This document shows positions 8,878-18,026 of a DNA stretch of 64,000 bases, in pieces. Position numbers and translations under genes: made by a program. Origin of the DNA: Rhizobium freirei PRF 81. Its GTDB lineage: Bacteria > Pseudomonadota > Alphaproteobacteria > Rhizobiales > Rhizobiaceae. The notes under the pieces are model-generated. The model was not told the DNA's origin and made no database searches. It was given only the letters and a program-made list of their open reading frames with translations. Position 1 is the stretch's first letter; every line of letters begins with the position of its first letter. The stretch covers positions 310,001 to 374,000 of the forward strand of contig NZ_AQHN01000056.1 in the NCBI RefSeq assembly GCF_000359745.1. Reading direction: 5' to 3'.

Positions 8878-9426
8878 TCACCCTTCGGCGGAAATCGCGT
8901 CCGCGAAACGGCTGAGGCTGGCAGACAACAGGCCGTCGTCGCGTGCTCCCGAGAGAATTTCCGCCTGCAGTTCATCGCTCTTGCCCGCAATCGGCAGGCG
9001 CAGAAAGGCCTCCGATACGATGCGCAGCGACATGGTGCGCAGCACCTCGGCAAGCTGCTCCAGAACAAGGTCGCCGCGATGCGAGGCATGCGCGAACATC
9101 AGCGGCTTGAACGGTATCTCGTCGCGCGACACCAGCCAGTCCAGGGCATTCTTGAATCCGCCCGGTATGCCATGCGCATATTCCGGACAGGAAACGATCA
9201 AGCCATCCGCCTTTCGGATATTTCCCGCGAATTCTTCGACGATGGCAGGCGTCCGCTCGCCCTCATTGTCGGGATTGAAGATCGGCAGGTCGCCGATCAG
9301 ATCACAGATCTCGATGGTAATGTCTTCAGGGCATCCAAGCCGCAGGGCTTCCAGCAGCTTGCGGCTGGTCGAAACCTGCCGCAGGCTGCCGCAAAGTGCA
9401 TAAAGGAAAAGCGGGCGCAGGGTCAT
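8878..9426 (-). CDS. NADPH-dependent FMN reductase family protein
   Basis: Flavodoxin-fold protein of 182 residues. An early phosphate-binding GSLRQVSTS loop (about 10-18) and the block CPEYAHGIPGGFKNALDW (about 98-115) are typical of NADPH-dependent FMN/quinone/chromate reductases. ATG 9426 is preferred over the in-frame TTG two codons upstream. It is cytosolic, and its substrate is unknown. It is transcribed away from a repeat and lies 110 bases ahead of the GGDEF-EAL gene on the same strand, without obvious coupling. Confidence 0.8.
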   Translation of the reverse strand: MTLRPLFLYALCGSLRQVSTSRKLLEALRLGCPEDITIEICDLIGDLPIFNPDNEGERTPAIVEEFAGNIRKADGLIVSCPEYAHGIPGGFKNALDWLVSRDEIPFKPLMFAHASHRGDLVLEQLAEVLRTMSLRIVSEAFLRLPIAGKSDELQAEILSGARDDGLLSASLSRFADAISAEG

Positions 9427-9465
9427 GCGCAAAGCCTAACAGGCCCCATCGATTCGGGCGATAGC

Positions 9466-9583
9466 TACCCTCCCCTTGAAGGGGAGGGTCGGACCAGAGG
9501 TCCGGGTGGGGTGACGATTGCGGACACTGCAGGTCACCCCTACCCGCGCGTTCCGGGTGACCTCCGCCTTCAAGGGGGAGGTA
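9466..9583. repeat. MITE-like repeat with terminal inverted repeats (family A)
   Basis: A 118-base element bounded by TACCCTCCCCTTGAA and TTCAAGGGGGAGGTA (13 of 15 positions inverted-complementary). It contains an inner GGTCCG palindromic block. A second, right-truncated copy begins at 46080. No coding capacity. Confidence 0.7.
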
Positions 9584-9591
9584 AGACTGCG

Positions 9592-10965
9592 TCAATCCGC
9601 CTTATGATTGCCCTTCGGGAACTGGGCCGCGAGCTCCCGATACCACTTGCCGCTCTTCTTGATCGTGCGCGCCTGCGTTTCATAATCGACATGCACGAGG
9701 CCGAAGCGCATGCGATAGCCTTCCGCCCATTCGAAATTGTCCATCAGGCTCCAGGCGAAATAGCCACGCATCGGATAACCGTCCTTGATGAGATCAGCGA
9801 CGACACCGAGATGCTCGTTGTAATAGTCGAGGCGCGGCTGGTCGTCGACCTCGCCGTTGACGACGCCCATATTGTAGCAGGCACCATTTTCGGTGATGTA
9901 GCACTCCGGCAGGTCGTAGCGCTTGTTGAGATCCTCGACGACGTGCCTCAGGCCAGGTGAATAGACCTCCCAACCGATATCCGTCTTAACGTCGCTGACC
10001 GGCGGCGCATCCTTCGTCCAGGGGAAATCGCCGCTTTTGGAAGCGTCGTCGAGGACGCGCATCGGCATATAATAGTTCAGGCCCCACCAATCGAGCTTCT
10101 GATTGATGGTCTTGAGATCGCCGTCTTCGATGACAGGCATGCGATCGCCAAGCGCTTCGACGAATTCCTTCGGATATTCGCCCTTGAAGATCGGATCGAA
10201 GAAGGCGCCATTGTGGAACTGATGGGCACGCTCGACGGCCGCCAGATCTTTCGGGCGATCCGAGCCCGGCAGGATCGAAGCCGCGTTCAGCACGATACCG
10301 ACCGGCACCTTCGGCGCCACAGCGCGGATCGCCTCGACGCCGAGACCGTGGGCCAGGTTCATGGTGTGCATGGCATAGAGCGCCGCCTGCATGTTGCGCT
10401 CGCCCGGCGCATGGATGCCATAGAGGTGGCTCAGCCAGACGATGCACCAGGGCTCGTTGAAGGTGGCAACCGAATCCAGACGGTCGCCGAGGCGGGCCAT
10501 GACGGTCTTGGCATAACGCTGGAAGGCATGTGCCGTCGAGCGCGCCGTCCAGCCGCCGTCACCGGCAAGCGTCAGCGGCAGGTCCCAATGGTAGAGCGTA
10601 GCAAAGGTCTTGATCCCACGCGCCTTGCAGCCATCGACAAGGCGATCGTAGAAATCGAGGCCGGCTTCGTTCACCGGGCCGGTGCCGTCGGGAATGATGC
10701 GCGGCCAGGCGATCGAGAAGCGATAGGCTTCGACGCCCATCTCCTTGATCAGATCGAGATCCTGTTCCAGACGGTTATAATGGTCGCAGGCGACATCGCC
10801 ATTGTTGCGCTGATAGACCCGGCCGGGCATGTTGGCGAAAGCATCCCATATCGAGGGCTTGCGGCCATCCGCCTTTGTGGCACCTTCGATCTGGAAGGCG
10901 GCGGTGGCAACGCCGAATGTGAAATCGCCGGGGAAGCGATCGGCAAGAAGCTTCGGATCGATCAT
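9592..10965 (-). CDS. GH1 family beta-glucosidase
   Basis: Glycoside hydrolase family 1 enzyme of 457 residues, cytosolic (no signal peptide), hydrolysing beta-glucosides or related disaccharides. The acid/base is E171 in TFNEP and the nucleophile is E359 in ITENG. The N-terminal FTFGVATAAFQIEGA and IWDAFANMPGRV blocks are present. An LacI-type palindrome lies 83 bases upstream (11048-11061), but no regulator gene is adjacent. The aglycone and sugar specificity cannot be read. Confidence 0.92.
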   Translation of the reverse strand: MIDPKLLADRFPGDFTFGVATAAFQIEGATKADGRKPSIWDAFANMPGRVYQRNNGDVACDHYNRLEQDLDLIKEMGVEAYRFSIAWPRIIPDGTGPVNEAGLDFYDRLVDGCKARGIKTFATLYHWDLPLTLAGDGGWTARSTAHAFQRYAKTVMARLGDRLDSVATFNEPWCIVWLSHLYGIHAPGERNMQAALYAMHTMNLAHGLGVEAIRAVAPKVPVGIVLNAASILPGSDRPKDLAAVERAHQFHNGAFFDPIFKGEYPKEFVEALGDRMPVIEDGDLKTINQKLDWWGLNYYMPMRVLDDASKSGDFPWTKDAPPVSDVKTDIGWEVYSPGLRHVVEDLNKRYDLPECYITENGACYNMGVVNGEVDDQPRLDYYNEHLGVVADLIKDGYPMRGYFAWSLMDNFEWAEGYRMRFGLVHVDYETQARTIKKSGKWYRELAAQFPKGNHKAD

Positions 10966-11047
10966 GATGAAAATCCCGTCTGTTATGGCTTCGTTGGCTG
11001 CGGTTTAACCAAGCAGCGCGACAAAGTACAGTGCCGATACCAGAAAA

Positions 11048-11061
11048 CTGCAACGTTGCAG
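11048..11061. promoter_or_regulatory. LacI-type palindromic operator upstream of beta-glucosidase
   Basis: A perfect 14-base palindrome, CTGCAACGTTGCAG, with the CG centre typical of LacI-family operators. It lies in the divergent region between the GH1 gene and DoxX. Confidence 0.5.
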
Positions 11062-11222
11062 GTGCCGATAAATCAAGCCGGCTAAGGGCGCCCAGGAAAT
11101 TTCACCAGCTATGGCAGCAACCTTCGCACAGCTAGATAACATCAATGTCAACAGTCGTGACTTGTCTTTCGGCCAAGGATCAATTGAGGGTAGCATTCAA
11201 ACCTGACAACGAAAGGATACGA

Positions 11223-11627
11223 ATGCTCCCTGCGCTCCACGCTTTTCAACCTCATCTGCTGAGCCTCCTGCGCATCGTCGCCTCGCTCGTGCTGTTCAGC
11301 TATGGAACGCAGAAGGTGCTGCATTTCCCGGCGGCCGAAACCGTGCCGCCCGCCGGATCGCTGCCCTGGATCGCCGGCCTGCTTGAGCTGACCCTCGGCT
11401 TCCTCGTCCTGATCGGCTTCAAGACACGGATCGCCGCCTTCGTGCTGTCGGGCCTGATGGCGTTTGCCTATTTCCTGCGCCATGCACCGCAGAGCTTCTA
11501 TCCCGCGCAGAACGGCGGCACCGCTGCCATCCTCTTCTGCTTCATCTTCCTGTTTCTCGTTGCAGCCGGCGGCGGCCCGTTCAGCGTCGATGCGCTGACG
11601 AAGCGCAAGCAGGAAGTCGCGGCCTGA
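11223..11627 (+). CDS. DoxX family membrane protein
   Basis: A 134-residue inner-membrane protein with four predicted helices. The family marks are LLRIVASLVLFSYGTQKVLHFP at the start, the GLLELTLGFLVLIGF second helix and the AYFLRHAPQSFYPAQNGG loop. ATG 11223 follows GAAAGGATACGA and starts just before the first helix. The frame open from 11145 adds unlikely residues. DoxX-type proteins are poorly defined and some work with thiol or redox systems. It stands alone, divergent from the GH1 gene. Confidence 0.85.
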   Translation: MLPALHAFQPHLLSLLRIVASLVLFSYGTQKVLHFPAAETVPPAGSLPWIAGLLELTLGFLVLIGFKTRIAAFVLSGLMAFAYFLRHAPQSFYPAQNGGTAAILFCFIFLFLVAAGGGPFSVDALTKRKQEVAA

Positions 11628-11634
11628 ACAAGCA

Positions 11635-11663
11635 GGTTCGAGGCGGTGTCGCCGCCTCGAACC
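11635..11663. terminator. Bidirectional hairpin terminator
   Basis: A perfect 12-bp stem (GGTTCGAGGCGG/CCGCCTCGAACC) with a 5-base loop, between convergent DoxX and Gfo/Idh genes. There is no strong T run on either side. Confidence 0.6.
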
Positions 11664-11674
11664 CTATCCGAAGC

Positions 11675-12862
11675 TTAGAGCTTGACCCAGGCACCGTTGC
11701 GCTTCGAGGAAGCGACGCACGCCTCGACGAAAGCCACGCCCTTCACGCCATCATCGACGGTCGGGTAGATCACGGCCGGATCGACCGCCACGCCCTTCTT
11801 GCGGGCGTTGATGGCGCGCGCAGCCTCGGTATAGATCGTGGCAAACGCTTCGAGATAGCCTTCCGGATGGCCCGATGGGATGCGCGAGACGCGCGCCGCG
11901 GCAGCGCCGGAGCCGGCACCGTTGCGGGTAATCAGCCGCTTCTGATCGCCGAACGGCGTGTACCAGAGATAGTTCGGATCGGCCTGCGTCCACTCGATGC
12001 CGCCCTTGGTGCCGTAGACGCGCAGCTTCAGACCGTTCTCATGGCCGGGCGCCACCTGGCTGCACCAAAGCATGCCCTTTGCCGGCTTTTCCTTGCCCTT
12101 CGCCTTGAAGCGCAGCAGCACGTGACCGTTGTCATCGAGTCGGCGCCCCTCGACAAAGCTGTCGAGGTCGGCGGCAAGGCTGTCGAGTTCCAAGCCCGTC
12201 ACGAAGGAAGCGAGGTTATAGGCATGCGTGCCGATATCCCCTGTCGAGCCGCCGGCGCCGGACTGGGCCGGATCGGTGCGCCATGCCGCCTGCTTCTGGC
12301 CGGACTGCTCGATATTTTCCGTCAGCCAGTCCTGCGGATATTCCACCTGCACGATGCGGATATCACCGAGTTCGCCATTCTCGACCATCTCGCGCGCCTG
12401 ACGGACCATCGGATAGCCGGTATAGTTATGCGTGAGGATGAAGAGCGCGCCGCTCTCGTCGGCCACTTTCTTCAGCTTCTTGGCATCGGCAAGGTTGGAG
12501 GTCAGCGGCTTGTCGCAGATGACGTGGATGCCGCGGCGCAAGAATTCCTTGGCGGCGTCATAATGGACATGGTTCGGCGTGACGATCGAGACGGCTTCAA
12601 TGCCGTTCTTCAGCTTGGCTTCCCGGATCGCCATGTCGCGATAGCTGGAATAGGTGCGCGAGGGATCGAGACCAAGATCGCGGCCCGAAGCCGCAGCCTT
12701 TTCCGGCGAAGACGAGAGCGCGCCGGCGATAAGATCGAACTGATCGTCAATGCGTGCCGCGATGCGATGCACTGCGCCGATGAATGCGCCGGCACCGCCG
12801 CCCACCATGCCAAGCCGAATGCGCGGCTCCCGCGTCTGTTCCGATGATCCTTCGATTGCCAT
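11675..12862 (-). CDS. Gfo/Idh/MocA family oxidoreductase
   Basis: NAD(P)-dependent sugar or inositol dehydrogenase of 395 residues. The Rossmann motif is GMVGGGAGAFIGAVH (about 16-30) and the catalytic-lysine motif is CDKPLTSN, with a GSTGDIGTHAYNLASFV block later. ATG 12862 has an ideal AGGAGG. It follows the sugar-isomerase gene on the same strand, 210 bases away across a repeat. The pair resembles inositol- or disaccharide-catabolism modules served by ribose-type ABC transporters. Substrate unknown. Confidence 0.88.
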   Translation of the reverse strand: MAIEGSSEQTREPRIRLGMVGGGAGAFIGAVHRIAARIDDQFDLIAGALSSSPEKAAASGRDLGLDPSRTYSSYRDMAIREAKLKNGIEAVSIVTPNHVHYDAAKEFLRRGIHVICDKPLTSNLADAKKLKKVADESGALFILTHNYTGYPMVRQAREMVENGELGDIRIVQVEYPQDWLTENIEQSGQKQAAWRTDPAQSGAGGSTGDIGTHAYNLASFVTGLELDSLAADLDSFVEGRRLDDNGHVLLRFKAKGKEKPAKGMLWCSQVAPGHENGLKLRVYGTKGGIEWTQADPNYLWYTPFGDQKRLITRNGAGSGAAAARVSRIPSGHPEGYLEAFATIYTEAARAINARKKGVAVDPAVIYPTVDDGVKGVAFVEACVASSKRNGAWVKL

Positions 12863-12915
12863 TTTTGTCCTCCTGAGAGTTGAATTGTTTGAACGCGATC
12901 GCGTGCTGCAATCGT

Positions 12916-13066
12916 CCCCTCTCCCCGCCTGCGGGGAGAGGGGCCAAGCCTTCTGCAAGCTCTGAATTGGCGAAAATATCGAGAAGGCCCCTCATCCGTC
13001 CTCAAACGATTTCGCTCCGCTCAACCGTTCGAGCCCACCTTCTCCCCGCACATGCGGGTAGAAGGT
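12916..13066. repeat. Two clustered GC-rich hairpin repeats (families B/C)
   Basis: Positions 12916-12943 form a 13-bp stem CCCCTCTCCCCGC/GCGGGGAGAGGGG. Positions 13037-13066 form a stem ACCTTCTCCCCGC/GCGGGTAGAAGGT. The CCCCTCATCCG sequence between them recurs at 21.1 and 46.2 kb. It sits between two genes that may be cotranscribed. Confidence 0.7.
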
Positions 13067-13072
13067 TTCGGA

Positions 13073-14125
13073 TTACAGCCCCAGCATGCGCCGGTTCGCC
13101 GCCTGGTCGGTGCCGCTACCCGCAAAGTCGTCAAAGGCCTTTTCCGTGACGCGGATGATATGCGCCTTGACGAACTCCGCGCCTTCGCGCGCACCGTCCT
13201 CGGGATGCTTCAGGGCGCATTCCCATTCGACCACGGCCCAGCCGTCGAAATTATTGGCGGTCATCTTCGAGAAGATAGCACCGAAATCGACCTGGCCGTC
13301 GCCGAGCGAACGGAAGCGGCCGGCGCGCTCGACCCAGCCCTGATAGCCGCCATAGACACCCTGGCGTCCGGTCGGATTGAACTCCGCATCCTTGACGTGG
13401 AACATCTTGATGCGGTCCTTGTAGATGTCGATGTTGTCGAGATAATCGAGGCACTGCAGGACATAGTGCGAGGGGTCGTAGAGCATGTTGGCGCGCGGGT
13501 GGTTCTTCACGCGCTCCAGGAACATCTCGAAGGTGATGCCGTCATGCAGGTCTTCGCCCGGATGGATTTCGTAGCAGACGTCAACGCCGTTTTCGTCGGC
13601 GTGATTGAGGATCGGCGTCCAGCGGCGGGCAAGCTCTTCAAAGGCGGTTTCGACGAGACCGGCCGGACGCTGCGGCCAGGGATAGATGAAGGGCCAGGCA
13701 AGCGCGCCCGAGAAGGTCGCATGCGCCTTGATGCCGAGATGCTTCGAAGCCGTCAGCGCCATCTTCACCTGTTCGACCGCCCATTCCTGCCGCGCCTTCG
13801 GGTTCCCTCGCACTTCCGGAGCCGCAAAACCGTCGAAGGCTTCGTCATAGGCGGGATGCACGGCAACGAGCTGACCCTGCAGATGGGTCGAAAGTTCCGT
13901 TACCTCGACACCGTTCGAGCGGGCGATACCGGCGAACTCGTCGCAATAATCCTTGGAGGAAGCTGCCTTCTTCAGGTCGATGAGCTGGCTTGCCCAAGTC
14001 GGAACCTGCACGCCGACATAGCCGGCATCGGCAGCCCATTTCGTGATCGAATCCCACGAATTGAATGGCGCGGTATCGCCTGCGAATTGTCCGAGAAACA
14101 GGCCGGGGCCTTTGATCGTCTTCAT
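13073..14125 (-). CDS. Sugar phosphate isomerase/epimerase (TIM barrel)
   Basis: A 350-residue AP-endonuclease-2/xylose-isomerase-like TIM-barrel protein. Metal-ligand-type blocks are CYEIHPGEDLHDG, LYDPSHYVLQ, FHVKDAEF and VVEWECAL. Such proteins isomerise or epimerise sugars or keto-inositols with a divalent metal. The start at 14125 has GGGAGG upstream. It is probably the first gene of the unit with the following Gfo/Idh gene. A LacI-like half-palindrome lies at 14151-14164, so the nearby LacI regulator may control it. Confidence 0.85.
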   Translation of the reverse strand: MKTIKGPGLFLGQFAGDTAPFNSWDSITKWAADAGYVGVQVPTWASQLIDLKKAASSKDYCDEFAGIARSNGVEVTELSTHLQGQLVAVHPAYDEAFDGFAAPEVRGNPKARQEWAVEQVKMALTASKHLGIKAHATFSGALAWPFIYPWPQRPAGLVETAFEELARRWTPILNHADENGVDVCYEIHPGEDLHDGITFEMFLERVKNHPRANMLYDPSHYVLQCLDYLDNIDIYKDRIKMFHVKDAEFNPTGRQGVYGGYQGWVERAGRFRSLGDGQVDFGAIFSKMTANNFDGWAVVEWECALKHPEDGAREGAEFVKAHIIRVTEKAFDDFAGSGTDQAANRRMLGL

Positions 14126-14150
14126 AGCTAATTCCTCCCTAGTCGCGTTC

Positions 14151-14164
14151 TGTAAACGTTTCCG
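14151..14164. promoter_or_regulatory. LacI-like operator upstream of the isomerase gene
   Basis: TGTAAACGTTTCCG, an imperfect palindrome around AACGTT. It resembles the TGTAAA-N2-TTTACA operators at 18034 and 18055, with a perfect left half, and is 26 bases upstream of the isomerase start. Confidence 0.45.
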
Positions 14165-14334
14165 ATACCCTTCAAGCCCTTAGTCAGAGGCGGTTGGGAT
14201 ACCGTCACCTCAAAAAACTATAGGGTCGTCAGGATGAAAGTCGAATGCTTGGTGACCTAATCACGGCCGGCCGCTGGCGGCAAGAGGTACGTGCCGCAAA
14301 AAATAGTTGCGCGGTGCGAAACAAGGCGGCACGC

Positions 14335-14363
14335 CAAAAAACGCCCGCCGAAACCGGCGGGCG
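14335..14363 (-). terminator. Rho-independent terminator of the sugar ABC operon
   Basis: On the minus strand, a 9-bp stem CGCCCGCCG/CGGCGGGCG with a four-base loop is followed by TTTTTT. It begins 20 bases beyond the binding-protein stop. Confidence 0.88.
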
Positions 14364-14383
14364 CATCTGTTCAACTCAACCGA

Positions 14384-15331
14384 TCAGAACGGTGAATCGG
14401 GGAAGTAGAAGTCCTTGGCATTATCCTTCGTGACGAGCGTCGCATCGAGGATGTAATTACCGCGAACTGGAACCTGGTTGTAGAAGTTGGCAGCGGTCAG
14501 CTCTATGGCCGTGCCCACCATTGCCGGCGGGTAGAGAACGTCGACCGGGATAATCTTGTCGCCGTCCATGACCTTCTTGACCATGTCCTTCGAGCCGGCG
14601 CCGGCTACGATATACTTGATGTCGGTGCGCTTGGCCTGATCGATCGCCTGCAGCACGCCGACGGCCATGTCGTCATCCTGACACCAGACGACGTCGATCT
14701 TCGGGAACTTGGTCAGATAGTCCTGCATGACCTTGAAGGCGTCGTCGCGGTTCCAGTTGCCATACTGACGGTCGAGAACCTTGACCTTCGAGCCGGCAAT
14801 GCCCTTGTCGAAACCATCCTGGCGCTGCTGATCGATCGGGATCGGCAGACCGCGGATGACGACGACCTGCGCGTCCGGCGTTGTGGCCTTGATGTATTCG
14901 CCAGCCGTCTGGCCGAGTGCCGGATTGTTGCCGGCGACATAGAGGTCACGGACGGAATTGTCGTTGTTGCTCGGCGCGCGGTCGACGAGCGTCACGAACT
15001 TGCCCTTGCCCTTGACTTCCTTGATGGCGTTGACGAGCGGATCCGGGTCCGAAGGCAGGATGACGAGCGCGTCGATGCCCTGGGTCTCGAGGTCCTGCAC
15101 AGCGTTGGCCTGGCTCGCCGCGTCGGGCGAGGTCTTGACGATGACATTCAGACCGGGGTGCTGGGCCATCAGTTGCTTGGCGACGCGCTCGGCATGGAAT
15201 ACCACGCCGGAGGTCCAGCCATGGTCGGCGGCCGGAATGGAAACGCCGATCGTCACCTTCTTGTCCGCGGCATGCACCGCGCCGGCCAGAGCCGCAAGCA
15301 CGACGGCCACGCCAATAAGTGTTTTGCGCAT
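14384..15331 (-). CDS. Ribose-type ABC sugar-binding protein, periplasmic
   Basis: A 315-residue type I periplasmic binding protein (RbsB/CUT2 family) that captures a monosaccharide for the adjacent permease and ATPase. The signal peptide is residues 1-21 (MRKTLIGVAVVLAALAG... cut after VHA). Family blocks include VTIGVSIPAADHGW, GIDALVILPSDP, DVVWCQDDDMAVGVLQAI and a C-terminal DVLYPPAMVG. Start 15331 has GGAGG. It is last in the order ATPase-permease-binding protein and is followed by a strong terminator. The sugar is not readable; xylose, allose or inositol-like sugars are possible. Confidence 0.88.
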   Translation of the reverse strand: MRKTLIGVAVVLAALAGAVHAADKKVTIGVSIPAADHGWTSGVVFHAERVAKQLMAQHPGLNVIVKTSPDAASQANAVQDLETQGIDALVILPSDPDPLVNAIKEVKGKGKFVTLVDRAPSNNDNSVRDLYVAGNNPALGQTAGEYIKATTPDAQVVVIRGLPIPIDQQRQDGFDKGIAGSKVKVLDRQYGNWNRDDAFKVMQDYLTKFPKIDVVWCQDDDMAVGVLQAIDQAKRTDIKYIVAGAGSKDMVKKVMDGDKIIPVDVLYPPAMVGTAIELTAANFYNQVPVRGNYILDATLVTKDNAKDFYFPDSPF

Positions 15332-15394
15332 TTTATCCTCCCACATAGAAACAGGGCTTTGTCCTGATGACCGGGCGCCCCTTGACCCGGTTGT

Positions 15395-16408
15395 TCATGA
15401 TTTGCGTACCAGCGAGCGCTGAACGAGCATGGCGATGATGATGATCGCACCCTGGATGGCGCCAATCAGATATTCGCTGATGAAATTGGAAAGCAGCATG
15501 ATGTTGCCGACCAGCTCGAGGATGAAGGCGCCGCAGATGGTGCCCCATACCCTGCCCGCCCCGCCCTTCAGCGCGGTGCCGCCAACGACGACGGCGGTGA
15601 TCGCCTGCAACTCCCAGAGAATGCCGGTCGTGGCCGAGGTCGAGCCGAGCCGCGGCACGTAGAGAAGCACGGCGATGGCGACGCAAAGGCCTTGAATGAC
15701 GAAGGCAATGGTGCGCACACGGTTGACCGCGATGCCGGAATAGCGCGCGACATCGCTGTTCGAGCCGACGGCGACGACATGCCGTCCATAGCGGGTGCGG
15801 TAAAGAATGAAGGCGGCGACGCCGGTGACGGCAAGGATCACCACGATCGGAACCGGCACCCCTAGAATGGAGCCGAAATAGGCCGGACGATAGAGCGCCT
15901 GCAGTTCCGACGAGCGCAGCGTGATCGCGCCACCCTGCGACAGCCAGGTCGTCAACCCGCGATAGACGCCCATCGTACCGAGCGTGGCGATGAAAGGCTC
16001 GATCTTGCCGACGGTGGTAATCAGGCCGTTGGCAAGGCCACACAGCGCGCCGGCGACGATCCCGAATGCCATGGCCGCCACCAGCATCAGGGTCGGATCG
16101 GCGATGACGCCGGAATTCATCAGGAGGATCATCAGGCTCGCCACGAAGGCCACCATGGATCCGACGGACAGATCGAGATCGCCCGCGGAGATGACGAAGG
16201 TAGCTCCGACCGCGATGATGGCGATGAAGGCGCTTCTTGTCGCGACGTTGGCAAGATTGGTGATGCCGATGAAGTTCGGGTTGACCAGTGCGCCCACGAT
16301 CAGAAGCAGCACCAGCGCTGCAAACGGCGCAACGGCCCTAAGATCGACATCCCGCCAGGAGCGCCCTCGCCGGCCTGCCTTGCCGCTGCTGTCTTCGCCC
16401 ACGCTCAT
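15395..16408 (-). CDS. Ribose-type ABC sugar permease
   Basis: A 337-residue CUT2 permease (RbsC/BPD_transp_2) with about 8-10 helices. The conserved loop GLANGLITTVGKIEPFIATLG and the later GGTALKGGAGRVWGT are typical. ATG 16408 is used; GGGAGG lies 12 bases upstream, while the TTG at 16420 would sit directly on it. It forms an operon with the upstream ATPase (61 bases) and the downstream binding protein (63 bases). Confidence 0.88.
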   Translation of the reverse strand: MSVGEDSSGKAGRRGRSWRDVDLRAVAPFAALVLLLIVGALVNPNFIGITNLANVATRSAFIAIIAVGATFVISAGDLDLSVGSMVAFVASLMILLMNSGVIADPTLMLVAAMAFGIVAGALCGLANGLITTVGKIEPFIATLGTMGVYRGLTTWLSQGGAITLRSSELQALYRPAYFGSILGVPVPIVVILAVTGVAAFILYRTRYGRHVVAVGSNSDVARYSGIAVNRVRTIAFVIQGLCVAIAVLLYVPRLGSTSATTGILWELQAITAVVVGGTALKGGAGRVWGTICGAFILELVGNIMLLSNFISEYLIGAIQGAIIIIAMLVQRSLVRKS

Positions 16409-16469
16409 AACCAAAACCAACCTCCCGTCCCATGACTGCTGGGAATTCGCCCTGTCCTGTGCCGCCCGC

Positions 16470-17993
16470 TCAGGCAGCGGTCTTTTTCTTCAGGCCCGCC
16501 GCATAACGCATGATTTCCTGCTCGGAGATCTCGTCGCCTTCGAGCATGCCGACGATGTGGCCTTCGCGCATGACAGCGATCCGCGTGCACAACCCAATGA
16601 CCTCGGGCATTTCCGAGGAGACCACGATGATCGAATGACCGTCGCGCGCCAGCGCCGAAATGAAATGATAGATCTGCTGCTTGGTGCCGACATCGATGCC
16701 GCGCGTCGGCTCGTCGATGATGATGATCTGAGGCTCGGTCTCCATGACCTTCGCCAAGAGCAGCTTCTGCTGATTGCCGCCCGACATGCGGCCGGCAACG
16801 ATATTTCCGTCGCGCACCCTGATATCGAAGCGGCGGCGCGCCCGCGTCAGCGCATCCGCCTCGCTGGAGGCGCTCAGATAGCCGAACTTGCCGTGCCGAT
16901 CGAGCGACTGCAGGGTCAGATTGACGGCCATGCCCGAATTCAGCAGCAGTCCCTTGGACTTGCGGTCCTTCGTCATATAGGCAAGGCCGGCATCGATGGC
17001 CGCATGCACGTCATGCGGCGGCACGGTCTGGCCGTTGGCGACGACCTCGCCGGACGCGCGCGAGCGCAGGCCGACGATCGCTTCCATCAGCTCCGTCCGG
17101 CCAGAGCCGATCATGCCGGAGAAGCCCAGTATCTCGCCCTTTCGCAGCTCGAAGCTCGCATCGCGAACGTAGCCAGTCGAAAGCGCGCTGACGCTGAGCA
17201 CAACCTTCTCATCCACATCGGGCTCGTTCTTGGCCGGATAGAGGCTCGAAAGTTCGCGCCCGACCATCAGCTGGGCGATCGATTCGCCATCGAGCAGCGA
17301 GGTCGGAGAGGTCTTCACCCATTGGCCATCACGCAGCACCGTGACACGATCCGTCAGCTCCATGACCTCATCGAGCTTGTGGGAGACGAAGACGAAACTC
17401 GTTCCCTGGTCGCGTAGCTTGCGCACCTGCCTGAACAGGAAATTGGTCTCCTCGCGCGACAGGACGGCAGTCGGCTCGTCCATGAAGACGATCCGCGCAT
17501 CGCGGCTGATCGCCTTGGCGATCTCCACCATCTGTTTGTCGGCGATGGAAAGCGTACTGATCAGAGCATTCTCGTCGACATGCGATCCGAGGAGGTCGAG
17601 CACGCGCCGCGTCTCCGCGCGCATATGCTTGCGGTCGAGCACGCCGAAGCGCGTGACTTCGCGACCAAGGAACAGGCTCTCGGTGACGGTCAGATGTTCC
17701 GCAAGGTTGAATTCCTGGTGGATGATGACGATGCCGAGCGCTTCGGCGGCACCGTTCGGCGGCAGCTTTACCGCCTTGCCGTCGAGCACGATCTCGCCGG
17801 AGGTAGGCTGCTCGAAGCCGGAAAGGACTTTGACGAGTGTCGATTTGCCGGCGCCGTTCTCGCCCATGAGCGCATGAATTTCGCCAACCCGAAGGTCGAA
17901 ATTGACGCTGAACAGCACCTGCACGCCGCTGAAGGATTTGGAGATCCCCCTCGCAGACAGCACCACCGCACCGTCGACGGCTTCCGAACTCAT
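16470..17993 (-). CDS. Ribose-type ABC sugar transporter, double ATPase
   Basis: A 507-residue RbsA/MglA-type ATPase made of two fused nucleotide-binding domains. Domain 1 has Walker A GENGAGKST (44-52), LSIADKQ as signature and VFMDEPTA as Walker B. Domain 2 has the degenerate GMIGSGRTE loop usual for this family, MSGGNQQKLLLAK and IIIDEPTRGID. It starts 171 bases from the divergent LacI gene, and the double operator at 18027-18075 controls this promoter by position. First gene of the transporter operon. Confidence 0.92.
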   Translation of the reverse strand: MSSEAVDGAVVLSARGISKSFSGVQVLFSVNFDLRVGEIHALMGENGAGKSTLVKVLSGFEQPTSGEIVLDGKAVKLPPNGAAEALGIVIIHQEFNLAEHLTVTESLFLGREVTRFGVLDRKHMRAETRRVLDLLGSHVDENALISTLSIADKQMVEIAKAISRDARIVFMDEPTAVLSREETNFLFRQVRKLRDQGTSFVFVSHKLDEVMELTDRVTVLRDGQWVKTSPTSLLDGESIAQLMVGRELSSLYPAKNEPDVDEKVVLSVSALSTGYVRDASFELRKGEILGFSGMIGSGRTELMEAIVGLRSRASGEVVANGQTVPPHDVHAAIDAGLAYMTKDRKSKGLLLNSGMAVNLTLQSLDRHGKFGYLSASSEADALTRARRRFDIRVRDGNIVAGRMSGGNQQKLLLAKVMETEPQIIIIDEPTRGIDVGTKQQIYHFISALARDGHSIIVVSSEMPEVIGLCTRIAVMREGHIVGMLEGDEISEQEIMRYAAGLKKKTAA

Positions 17994-18026
17994 TGCCTGT
18001 CCCCTCCCTACGGCTCCACCCGCTTT

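Noticed and set aside
12863..13072. Possible small gene between the isomerase and Gfo/Idh genes
   Set aside because: The short frames there translate hairpin repeats seen at other loci and have no start signals.
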